Positions 33,014 through 42,900 of a DNA stretch of 64,000 bases are shown here, piece after piece. The number at the start of each line of letters is the position of its first letter. The first letter of the stretch is position 1. Source of the stretch: Abelmoschus esculentus (lineage: Eukaryota > Streptophyta > Magnoliopsida > Malvales > Malvaceae). The translations under genes were made by a program, and so were the position numbers. The stretch is from the NCBI GenBank assembly GCA_035048815.1, contig JAUCBN010000004.1, positions 15,032,001-15,096,000 of the forward strand. Reading direction: 5' to 3'. Below the pieces are notes generated by a model. It searched no databases. It saw only the letters and a program-made list of their open reading frames with translations, and was not told where the DNA came from.

Positions 33014-33500
33014 TTTGCTTGTGGAGAAGGGTGGAAGAAGTTGGGCTGAGTAATATTAATGAAAAGAAGAGTGAATGGAAATGAACCTTGCTTGTGAATT
33101 TATAGGCGAAGTCGGCGGGGCGTTTGAGGCATCTGTAGTGATGTCATTATCCTTGGCGTACACGCGATGCAAATCCAACTGGTCTCCACTGGCGGTAGAA
33201 ACAAAGCAGATTTGAACTTAGGCGGCAAGATTCCCGCCGAGATATTTTGCCTTTTGGATTGGGCCGCTTGTCTGTTTGGGCTGGTTATTTTCATTTTCTT
33301 CTTCTTTATTGGTACCTAGATGATTGCAAATAATATTATTAATAAAATTGTGGAAATAAAAATTTTGAAACTAAATTGCAGGAAATTTAAAATCTAATTC
33401 CTAAAACTGAAAACTAAAAATCTATTTCCTAAAACATAAAAGTAAATAGGGATAATGAGATAGAATTTTAGGTTACTACAAGAGTGCAATAAAATGCATC
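33014..33500 (-). other. Internal spacer of the gypsy element
   Basis: About 0.5 kb lies between the protease frame and the transposon-protein-like frame, where reverse transcriptase and integrase would start in an autonomous relative. I see no such domains, only short frames. Confidence 0.6.
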
Positions 33501-34400
33501 TCAAGCAGCAACCATCTTCCCCTTTTTGAATGGAGGAGAAGTTGATGTCTTAGTTGTTGTCTCCTCGTCAAATGACTTCTTTCTGATATATTTTTGCTCA
33601 AGGGGTGTGCTGTCGCGGCAGAGGTTGCCTCGGCAAGTCTTGTTCAGCCAATCTGTCTCTGCATTGAAGTTAAATTCAGTTTTAACCTCAATTTTTTGAC
33701 ATTCATTTGTTTCCTCCGGATGCCTTAGAGTTTTGAACACATTGATCTTTACTTGTTGGTCATTGACACTTATGACCAGTTTGCCTTTCTCGCAATCAAT
33801 CAATGTTCTGCCCGTGGCTAGGAACGACCTTCCCAATATGATCGAAGCATGTTCATCTGCTTCACAATCTAAAATCAAGAAGTCAGCAGGAAATATAAAT
33901 TTATCCACTCGTACTAGAATATCTTCAATTTTTCCTTCCAATTGCACGTAAGAGCGGTCTGCTAGTTGTAACATCACTGTTGTAGGTTTTGCCTGCCCTA
34001 TGTCTAGCTTTTGAAATACTGACTTAGGCATGAGATTGATACTAACACCCAAGTCACATAGTGTCTTGCCCACATATTGATATCCGATAAAACATTGTAT
34101 TGTAAAGCTACCAAGATCTTTTCTTCTGGTTGTGTAGCCTTATTGTGTAGCATTGCCACGCACCCTTCTGTTGCGGCAAAAGTTTCAAATTCTCCAATTT
34201 TTGTCCTCTTGGATATAATATCCTTAAGGAACTTAGCATAGTTGGTCATTTGTTTAATTGCCTCCACCAAAGGTATATTGATATGTACCTGTTTAAGTAT
34301 GTCTAGAAATTTCTTAAACTGGTACTCCTGCTTTTGTTGTTTTAGCCTTTGTGGAAAAGGTGGTGGTAAACACAGATCCTCAATCTTTTCATTGCATTAG
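33501..34400 (-). pseudogene. Gypsy aspartic protease, frameshifted at its N-terminus
   Basis: The clear part is 34130-33501 on the minus strand: GSFTIQCFIG, then KTLCDLGVSINLMPKSVF with the catalytic Asp in DLG (usual form DLGASIN), VQLEGKIEDILVRVDKF, FPADFLILD and IILGRSFLATGRTLID. These are the Athila/Tat-type retropepsin boxes. The tail beyond 33690 is unrelated and rich in Lys and Thr. Upstream, MTNYAKFLKDIISKRTK (about 34240-34190) is the usual linker before this protease but lies in a different frame. The protease would cleave Gag; here it lacks any downstream pol. Confidence 0.88.
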
Positions 34401-35149
34401 AATCTTATCTGTGGTGTTGCTACGGCATCATCTACTGTGGCATCATTGTCGGCAGCGTCTGTTGGTTCCCTTGCCTTAAGTTTTTCTTCAGTAGCCTCCT
34501 CTTGGGCTACTGTCTCAAGGGTCTTACCTACTGTCTGAGCAGGTATCTCAGGGTCCTTTAGTTGTAATCCATTCCTGGTGGATATTGCTTTGCATTGTTC
34601 ATGCAGACCTGTTCTAGCGACTTCAGTATCGCTAGGAAGACCTCCTATGGGTCAGCTTTTCATCTGTTGTGCCATTTGTCCTAGTGCAACTTACAGCGTC
34701 TTGAGAGCAGATTCATTGTTCTGCATTCTCATCTCTGCTCTGTCCATGAAAGTGTCGGCTCTCTAAATGAATTTATTGGTGTTTGCAATATAGGAACCAG
34801 TCTGAGCCATGAATGTCTATAGTGTGTTCTCCAGGGTCTGGAAATTTGTCTGTTGCAGCGGCGGTAGCGTCTGCTGCGGCATCTGTTGTTGAGTAAATCT
34901 GTTGATCTGCTAGAATCCAGTAGATTGCACTGATTGATGTTGCGGGTTAAGAGCATTGTTGGGGTTACTCCATGAGAAGTTCGTGTTTCCTCCATGATGG
35001 ATTATAATTGTTGGACATATTGTTTCTATTAAAATTTCCAACATAGAAAGAAGATTTTGGGTCATGCAGGCATGCGTTTGAATCATGATTGTCACCACAT
35101 GTTTCACAGAAAATGGTGACTGATTTTACTTCTCGAACATTACTCGACC
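34401..35149 (-). pseudogene. Gag C-terminal region with zinc knuckle
   Basis: Just downstream of the gag stop, the minus strand reads VTIFCETCGDNHDSNAC, a CX2CX3HX4C zinc knuckle (about 35110-35070). Then comes low-complexity Asn/Gln/Pro-rich sequence in shifting frames, as usual between gag and protease in Athila-like elements. Stops interrupt it repeatedly. Confidence 0.65.
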
Positions 35150-35962
35150 TTACAAATCCTTTACCATATTTGTCAAAGCTGATAGTTGAGCTAGGATAGA
35201 ATCCGAAGAGTCAGAGCTTGTCATACCTCGCCTAGTTATTCCTCTTCTGGTGGTTGGGTGTTGAAAGTCATTCTTTGCCAATCTATCCAGAATTTCTAAA
35301 CTCTCATGGGGCGGACGGTCTAAAAGGGTGCCATTGGCGGAAGCATCAAGCATCATTCTCGTAGGGGTATTAACTGCATTGTAGAAGATTGATACTTGAG
35401 TCCACTCGGGCAGACCATGCATGGGGCATTTTCTGTATAATTCTATGTATCTTTCCCAAGCCTCATACATTGATTCGTCTTCGTCTTGCCTGAATGATGT
35501 GATATTGTTTCTCAGCTTATCAGTCATGTTGGTATAACTGAATCTGGAAAGGAAGCTTCGGCAGAGTTCAATCCATGAGTTCAACGATCCAGGTTGGAGG
35601 TTGTTTAACCAAGATTTTGCCCTATCCCTTAGTGAATAGGGAAACAGTTTCAACTTCAGTATATCGTTAGAGACTTCCGACAGCTTAAACGAATTGCAAA
35701 TTTCCATAAAAGATTTAAGATGCTGTCGAGCATCTTCGTTGGTCGATCCTCTAAATTTTCCTAGAGTGTTGATCATGTTGAACATGACCGGTTTTAACTC
35801 AAAATGTGTTGCCTTTATATTAGTCATGACCACGACAAGGGTTAATCCATCCAAATCTTCCTCTAAGTAATCACGGACAGTGCGTACACGCTCCTGTTCA
35901 GGCAGATTGGCCGGATCAACAATTGCGAATGCGCCTTGGTTGTCTGCCACGGCGAAATTCAT
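35150..35962 (-). CDS. Gypsy gag polyprotein (capsid part)
   Basis: The ATG at 35962 opens 270 codons without a break. It contains the retrotransposon Gag domain: HLKSFMEICNSFKL, LKLFPYSLRDRAKSWLNNLQ, WIELCRSFLSRFS and ESMYEAWERYIELYRKCP, with HGLPEWTQVSIFYNAV after it. The order and wording are those of Athila/Tat-type Gag, which forms the particle that packages element RNA. The primer site lies about 220 bp upstream. A stop at 35150 separates it from the zinc knuckle. This is the only intact long frame of the element, which fits a non-autonomous element still able to make Gag until recently. Confidence 0.9.
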   Translation of the reverse strand: MNFAVADNQGAFAIVDPANLPEQERVRTVRDYLEEDLDGLTLVVVMTNIKATHFELKPVMFNMINTLGKFRGSTNEDARQHLKSFMEICNSFKLSEVSNDILKLKLFPYSLRDRAKSWLNNLQPGSLNSWIELCRSFLSRFSYTNMTDKLRNNITSFRQDEDESMYEAWERYIELYRKCPMHGLPEWTQVSIFYNAVNTPTRMMLDASANGTLLDRPPHESLEILDRLAKNDFQHPTTRRGITRRGMTSSDSSDSILAQLSALTNMVKDL

Positions 35963-36184
35963 GTCAGCATTGTTCTATTGTCCAGGTGTTGCGTTCATTC
36001 TTTCGCGTACCGTACGTTTCAGAATTCGTGTTGTTCATTCGATTTCTAGATCGTAAGGATATTGATCTATACATGGATTGAACTTGGTCATACATAGAAC
36101 AACCCTAGTAAGTTAAAAAAAATAAAAGTAAAAAAAGAAAAAGAAAAAGGTACAGAAATAATTGGTAGTAAAATTGAGCGTCAC

Positions 36185-36202
36185 TCCCCGGCAACGACGC
36201 CA
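36185..36202 (-). promoter_or_regulatory. Primer binding site, tRNA-Asp type
   Basis: The minus strand reads TGGCGTCGTTGCCGGGGA, one base away from the complement of a plant tRNA-Asp 3' end (TGGCGCCGTTGCCGGGGA). It is separated from the LTR end by four bases. This primer is typical of Athila-like elements. Confidence 0.88.
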
Positions 36203-36206
36203 AATC

Positions 36207-37575
36207 TGGTGAAGGCTCGGGAGTCCTTTAATTTCCACCTTTCGCCAAATTGTAGTATTTTAGGTTGTCGAACCCATAGGGACTGTGTCGACTTTACTAC
36301 TTCTTAGGCCTGCACTTGTAAAAATAAAGACACAAGTAATTTGATGAATTGGAGTAACTAAATTAACTAAGTAAAAAACTAAATAAAAGAATAAAATAAG
36401 AATAATAGAAGTGAGGCAGGGTGAGTGCTTTGTAGAGGGAAATCCAGTTATACTATCTATCCACTTATTAATGCAATGAGTTGAACTGCCGCCTCGGTGG
36501 GTCGCACTAAGGGTTGCCGCAACTGTCTAGACGGGATTATGCCTTGTCGACACTTCAACTTTTCATAGTTCGATAGAGCATCCTTGTATGTCTTCTTCCT
36601 TATCCCTAAGCGAAGAGAACTGTTGAAACCCACGTCTTGATGATACCTCCCGGCGTGAATCAATGGTGAATAACAACCAAACACATGTGTGTTATTAGTC
36701 GCTGAAATCCTGGGCGGTTTATCTCTACATCGGATTAGTCAATGCCCTTGAGCAAAGACCGCATTCTCTCGTTTCGTGAGCCTAACTCTCCCGATATTAG
36801 ACAAATAGATTTTTCTTCACATACTATCATTCCGAGCTCATATGCAAAGAAGAGTGATTGCCAAGAGAGAACAAACTATGAAAATAAGTATGTATTAATA
36901 AATATCAAGGATAATACAACTTTCTTCCCCAACTACTCCACAAACAACCTAAACCTCGGAAGGGTTTTAGAACATTGTGTAGTCGGCAGCTATGCTATGG
37001 GATTCTCTATTGATTCCGACTCTCTAAACCTAGACCTAATGGGTGCCTTATATAGGTCAAACCCTAGGTTAAAGTCTTCCACATAAGGAAAGAATTGTAC
37101 AAGGAAAAAAATTCAAATCATAATTAAACTAGGTCACTTTATTCTATTTCCTAAAATAACTCTTCTTTCCGCATTTGACCTTTGACCAATGTTTGACCCC
37201 TTAAATCAGCTCCGTCTTTCTCTCGCTCTTTGTCTGTTATCTCTAACAGCTTTTTCTCTTTCTGTCGAGCACCAATTGTCATCTTTATGCTGCTGTCGTA
37301 GCCTCCAAAGTGCTGCCGTGGCGGGTGCTCATCTGCATTCCAACATCCATCTTCTTATTTGGCCATCTCTGTGATGTAGTTTCCTGTCTAAGAAAGAAAA
37401 CTATCAAATGCATATGCTTTATGCCAAATAATAGATAAATTCATGATTTAAGTGTTTGGATGCTGAAATATGGAAAATAAGCAGAAATATCCATTATTGC
37501 CCTTAGATCTGTCCTTTATTAGGAATAAACGAGTGAGAAAATGGTATGAAAAATAGGACTTTTAGGCACTTATCA
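36207..37575 (-). repeat. 5' LTR of the non-autonomous gypsy element, 1369 bp
   Basis: In element orientation it starts TGATAAGTGCC (37575) and ends CCTTCACCA (36207), four bases from the primer site. A TATA box (CTATATAAGG, about 37047-37056, minus strand) lies inside. Its length equals that of the solo LTR at 18403-19772. Confidence 0.9.
37047..37056 (-). promoter_or_regulatory. TATA box of the gypsy 5' LTR
   Basis: CTATATAAGG on the minus strand, conserved in the truncated partner LTR (near 31291) and in the solo LTR at 19259. Confidence 0.55.
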
Positions 37576-38331
37576 CATATCAGCATGATGTCTATAGGAT
37601 TTTCACCAAAGGAGTTGAAGAGGCGACCACCACTTTGAAAGAAAAGGTAACGAAACCCTAATTTCTTACTTTTTTCTATTGCATACGAAAAGAAAAAAAG
37701 AAACTGAATAGAATATCTTTCTCTCTATTCAAGAATTTCAGTGTTTCCGAATGAATACAAATTGTTAGGGTTCTCTGTTTATATCCTTTTTCTGATTACA
37801 TATGAAAAGGAAAAAGAAAAAGAAAAACGATTATCTCAATGTCCTATTTGTTGTATTCATGTGCATCTCTGATATTTTGTCCCCTGGTCTGCTAAAGATT
37901 TCGGTAAACCTTTGAAATTTTCCATCTTCGGTTTACCAATTTGTGATGTTTCTTCTCTGACATTTTGCTTTTTTGCCTATTCAAATGGCGATCGGAGGAA
38001 AAAAAACATTGTTGATTTGTCATTCGTTGGAGGAATACTGGTGATCATCAGACAGTGACGTGACCGGAAAATGCGAAGGATCATCACGGATTCGAAAGGT
38101 CAGCGCGTGGAATAGACGGACAGCCGCGCGTGCAACGCGTGGGGGTCTGAAAGCTTTGGTTACTCTCGATCTTGACCGTTAGATCAAATCATGATCTAAC
38201 GGTCCTGCAGCAGCTGCGCATGAAGCATAAGGAGAGTTAGGGTTAGCTAATATTCAGATCTGGGCTAGGGTTATAGGTTGAACTAGGCCTTGTAATTGGT
38301 TTATGGATTACGTAAATAAATGGGCCTATTG
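37576..38331 (+). other. LTR-like sequence between two insertions
   Basis: There is no open frame of note. It holds purine-rich AAAAGAAAAAGAAA runs, and a GC-richer patch (38040-38260) with an inverted repeat GACCGTTAGATCA / TGATCTAACGGTC (38174-38204). It may continue the old LTR begun at 28911. Confidence 0.4.
38174..38204. repeat. Inverted repeat, 13-bp arms, 5-bp loop
   Basis: GACCGTTAGATCA, then AATCA, then TGATCTAACGGTC: perfect arms. Confidence 0.9.
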
Positions 38332-40113
38332 TGTAACATCCCAGTTTTGGGTCTAGAAGTTAGAGTGCTAGTTGGGAAGTTCGATTCAGGTCGAATCGGA
38401 TTCCTAGGGTTCGTTATTCCGAGAAAAAAATTAAAATAATAATATTTTAATCAGACGAGTCATAATTTTGTGAAATGGTTTAAAAATATTAAAATGATGT
38501 TTTAAAGTTAGGGAAATATTATTTGAACTTTAATTTGATTTTAATTAACTTTAATTAAGTACTAGTGACTAAATTGTAATTTTGGAAAATTTTGGGGATT
38601 TAATTGGTGATTTTCGAAAATGGGCATTTTTAGTGACTAAATTGGAAAGCAAGCTATACTTAGAATCCTTAGAGGGCCATAAACCCAATTTATTTTTAAT
38701 TAATGATTTATCCACCAAAATTATTTTTAAATAGTTTTATTAAAGATGATAATTTCATTTTCTCTTTTAACTACCTATTTTCTCATCTTTTCTCCCATAT
38801 TTTCTCTCCATTTTCTCTCCATCTTCTTCTTTTGATTTCTTCAATTACTTGCTGATTTCTCCATCATTTTCAACAAGATTTATTTCATTTTACTCATCTT
38901 TTCATTCTCTACAAAACCTACTCATCAATTTTGCAAAATCAACATCTATTTTCAAGGAAATCAAGGGTGGATTTCTCATCTTTTTGGTGGAACAAATCTC
39001 TAAGGTAATTTGCTGATTTCTAATCTTTTTCTAAGGTTCTTTATTGATATTCCCAAGTATTAGCTTGCTAATCAACAATTGAAACTTAATTTTATGTTTT
39101 TAATTCAAGATCTAGGGATTTTTGGAGGTTTTTGGTGAAATCTTTTTAGATCTCAATTAATGTTGTAATTAGGTTGATTTAATTATGATATTATGTCAAT
39201 TAAATGATTAGTTGAGTCTTGAATTGATGGCACATTAATTTAATCCCGGAATAGTATAATCGGTGGTGTTTTGAGGTGGTTTTTTATTGTATTAGGGGCT
39301 GTTTTAGGTGTGCTTTTGTTGCTGGAGGTATAAGGATGGTTTGGAAGTATTTTTGGTGCATAATTGAAGTGTATTAGGTGTTAGATTCATTAGGTTTTGG
39401 GCTGATGATGTTTCGGATGTGTTTCGGCTTAGTTTTCGGTCTTTTCAGCTAGGTTTTCGATAGTTTTGTGGAGGTTTGATGTGGCTGCTGTTTTGAGCAT
39501 GTTGTGATGTGAATATGTTCTGTTTTTAATGTTGTAGAGGTAGTGCAAGAAGGTGCATAAGTGGCTGGTGCGTTGGCGTTGCCGTTGGAGCATCGGCGAG
39601 GGCTTGATTTGCTTGTCGGTGAGTGATTTCGATTTAAAAGCGTATCGCTATGGTTCGGTTCTGTTTTGGGGACTATGGAATAGTGTGAAAACTTTCCATA
39701 GTTCAAGAGTAAGTGATTTAAATGATGTTGATGCATTATCATGTATTTCGGCTATTTTCGGTAATGACATTTATGATGATAATTCAAAGAGATTTTGGAA
39801 TTGCATAAGTATGATTTTGAAATGATGCATGCATGTGTTAATTGTTGAAAATGCATGGTTTATTAAGGCATTCATGGCTTATGTAAGCATGAAAAAAGAA
39901 TTGGAATATGATGAGGTTATTTGCCCTATGTTGATAAAGCCCTTGAGCATGATTTATGGTTCACATGATGAACATAATACGAATGCATTATGAGCAGCAA
40001 GTTAACATGCATGATCGGAATTGATATTGGCTTAGTGACACTAACTTTGGATTCGAATACAAATGACATGTCATTAGGATTGAGTGCACTATAAAACAAT
40101 GAGAATAATGATG

Positions 40114-40310
40114 ATGCCTACACGTAAATAAGGGTGACTTTGTGTTTGACCGTGCGTGTAGTGCTTACCTATATGTAAACAAGGGTGACTTTGTGTCCGA
40201 CCGTGCATATAGTTGACCCATACGTAAACAAGGGTGACTTTGTGTCCGACCGTGCGTAGTGGAGGTAACATGTATACAAGGGTGACTGTGTCCGACCGAT
40301 GCATGTTGAG
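40114..40310 (+). repeat. Tandem array of four ~50-bp hairpin units, copy 2
   Basis: Same four units in the same order as 2046-2245: CTACACG/CGTGTAG, CTATATG/CATATAG, TACG/CGTA, ACATG/CATGT around AAGGGTGACTTTGTGT cores. The fourth core has lost four bases (GGTGACTGTGTCCG). Unit-specific stems are preserved between the two LTRs. Confidence 0.9.
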
Positions 40311-40404
40311 ACCAAGAGTCTCCAATTATGCAAAAAGGGATATGTGTATTCGGTGAACTAAAAGTTCACATTAAGTGATCACTAGGAAGCCAATATGCAT
40401 ACAT

Positions 40405-40475
40405 GAAATGAAATGGTATTTTTGTACATGATACATGAAATGAAATGGTATTCTTGTGCATGATACATGAAATGA
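40405..40475 (+). repeat. Short tandem duplication (~35 bp)
   Basis: ACATGAAATGAAATGGTATT followed by YTTGTRCATGAT occurs twice in succession, with a third partial copy. Confidence 0.75.
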
Positions 40476-41058
40476 TTTGACAATGTTGATGAGCATGATT
40501 TGGTTTTACCTATTTCAAATAAGCATGAAGGATGCAAACATGACATTTAAAATGACTTTGATTTATGCATTGATGACCTTATGTGGAGCTTCCTCACTAA
40601 GCATGTTTTGCTTAACCTCTCTTTTCATCTTTGCAGAAAAATAGAGACTTTCGAGACTACATTCGGAGCAAGGGAACCAAGGGGAAAGATCTACTCAACT
40701 TTGGTATGTTTTGGCAAATAAGTTGGGGCTTGGCAATGTGTGAACCAATCCCATGTGAGAGAGTGAGATTTGTTTGGTTTATGTTTGTAATAAGACACTA
40801 TAATGCCTTGATTGTTAATTGGTGGATCATGTCATTATTTTTGGATTGTTGAAGCATGCACTCGCATGTACATTCTTGCTTTTAACCATATTTTAGGAAG
40901 CATGCCTATAGGTTATTTTGGGGTGTTTGAGGTTGTTAATTGTGTGTTAATATTGATATTTGTGATTAGGGAAGCTTGCATATAGTTGAGAGTGGCTATG
41001 GATGTGATTGCAAGGTTGCCTTCCTCCTTAAACGCTCGAAGTAGTGAACCTGGACATG

Positions 41059-41245
41059 GGGTATCGAAACACCCTTTGGTGGTATCGATACGCCAAGGCA
41101 TAAAGAAGGGAAAACATCGAACCATGGTTCGATGCAATTATGCCACTGGTCCCAGGTGTATCGATACCACCAGCCTTCGAATGGTTTGTATGGTTATCCA
41201 ACGTCAAGGTATCGATACCGATACTAAAGGTATCGATACCCCTGA
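41059..41245. repeat. Cluster of GGTATCGATACC palindromes
   Basis: GGTATCGAAACACC (41060), GGTATCGATACGCC (41081), an 18-bp perfect palindrome ATCGAACCATGGTTCGAT (41116-41133), GTATCGATACCACC (41158), AGGTATCGATACCG (41207) and AGGTATCGATACCCC (41228). Confidence 0.92.
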
Positions 41246-41813
41246 CCAAAAAGTGATAATTTCAATGTTGTACACGCATGATAGGCCGAAAGTTTTCCCG
41301 TAATCAAATATAGATGCTATGTTTACCATTTTGAGCTGAAAAGTCACCACGAAGCATGACGTTAACTTAATTTCGCATCAATTAAACTGAGTTGGATGTA
41401 GTACCACAGTTTATACCTGTTTTACAATTAGGTTCCGTAATCGATAAAATATGAAATTGATGATGCTTTAGTGTTCCAATTGATCTGAATTTCATGGTGA
41501 GCATGCTAAGCATGTTTAATTGAATTATGGTAGATTGAATTATTGATTTGATATTCGAATGAAGCATAATTACGTTTTAGTCCTTAATTATGTATACGCC
41601 AATCGGATGATTAATTGATGGTCGAATGCTTCCATTCCTGTTTTGTATGACCCCGTCACATAGGAATTGTAGTTGTGCATCTAGATAAGAAATAAAAAAA
41701 AAATATCGGTTTTCAGGGTTGTTTATCGAGTCGAACCTTTGCGGGTTTGGTTCGGTATTCCCCGTGTAACCCGTTAGTGTCGGTTCCGTCTAGGCCGGGC
41801 TAAGGGGGTTACA

Positions 41814-42900
41814 TTTGGTATTAATTTATTTTGGGTCTTAATAAAACTGGGCTTATAAATTTATTATGGGTTGTTATTTAAATATTTGTTTTAGGTTTAA
41901 TTATTTAAATTTGTTATATAATAATTATAATAATAATAATAATTAGTATTATCATATTAATAAAAGGATTAAAAAGAAACAATAAACTATATATTAACAA
42001 ACACATAGATATATTAGTAATAATCTTTTTTGGAATTTTCAAATTGGAAGTAATGCTATAATGTATAAAGGCTAAATAATATTTACATAAGTAGTATAGT
42101 AATTAAAAGGTATTTATAATGATAAAGCTAAAAAACCAAGATTTTTAGATAATATATACTAATGATGATAATATAAGGTAAAAATGAATGAAAAATGATA
42201 TATACAAAAAGAATAATAGAAACAAAAATATACGATAATATAACATTAGTAGTATAGAAGTATTAGAATAGTAATAATATGTAAATAATATTTTTGTATT
42301 TTTAATATGTTTTTATAATAAAATAAAATCCATTATTGTATCTTTTGCTTTTTTGACCTTTTGTTATAAATATTAAAATTAAACAAAGTCCATTATTTAG
42401 GATAAAAATAAACGGGTTTACGCCGGATAAAATTAGTAATTACAGATATGATTTAATTTTGGTCAAAAATATATTTCGAACGAAATAAAAACTGAAAAAA
42501 TTAAAAAGCTTACAAAGTTGAGGGGTCAAATTACAAAAATAATAAATTTATTTAAAAAAAGAATTAAATCTAAATAAGTATTCTACTATAGTTTAGGAGC
42601 ATATAGTTTATGTTTAGTAAAAAATAGTCTTAAAACGAAATAGAGATTGAAAATTTCTGAAAATCATACATAGTAAAGGGACTAAATTTGAAAAAAAAAT
42701 GAAATTTATCTTCAAAAATGTGAAATGACTTTAAATAACTATTCTACACTGATTTGGTCAAAATAAACTTATAACAAAAAAGAAATTGAAAAAAATAAAA
42801 TCGGACTAAATCGCAAACTATAAAAGTTAATTTATTTTAGTTAAATTTTTTAACTCAACTCGAAATTAAAAAAAATATTATTTTGTTGAGCGAAGTTTAA
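41814..42900 (+). other. AT-rich LTR-like sequence with ~160-bp degenerate repeats
   Basis: A (TAA)n-like run lies near 41925. From about 42450 to 42840 a degenerate unit recurs about 2.5 times, with AAGTATTCTACTATA at 42577 and AACTATTCTACACTG at 42738, 161 bp apart. Each is preceded by an ACGAAATA-GA-TTGAAAA-like stretch and a GGGACTAAATT-like stretch. No gene. Confidence 0.5.

Larger units (their letters stand above)
30455..37575 (-). mobile_element. Non-autonomous gypsy-type (Athila/Tat-like) retrotransposon without RT
   Basis: Two direct repeats bound it: 36207-37575 (5' LTR on the minus strand) and 30455-31596 (3' LTR, lacking its first ~226 bp). Between them, on the minus strand: tRNA-Asp primer site, gag (35962-35150), zinc knuckle, aspartic protease (about 34130-33501) and a plant-transposon-protein-like frame (33013-31977). 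No reverse transcriptase, RNase H or integrase is present; after the protease there is only about 0.5 kb before the next frame. Flanks CTTAT (30450-30454) and CATAT (37576-37580) match at 4 of 5. It probably depended on a full-length relative. Its LTR family also left the solo LTR at 18403-19772. Confidence 0.88.
38332..41813 (+). mobile_element. Solo LTR, 3482 bp, gypsy-type (family A, copy 2)
   Basis: It starts TGTAACATCCC and ends AAGGGGGTTACA. Its last ~110 bp closely match the end of the solo LTR at 161-4052, including CCCGTGTAACCCGTTAGT and TAGGCCGGGCTAAGG. It shares the hairpin-repeat array (40114-40310) and a palindrome cluster. The flanks TATTG and TTTGG do not form a clean duplication, so the target duplication has decayed or the element was rearranged. 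No coding sequence. It is older or more diverged than copy 1, and the TATA box after the array is lost. Confidence 0.82.

Noticed and set aside
37349..37358. End of the gypsy 5' LTR at CATCCA with CTTAT as target duplication
   Set aside because: The solo LTR of the same family and the TGATAAGTGCC start show that the LTR continues to 37575. The CTTAT at 37354 lies inside the LTR.
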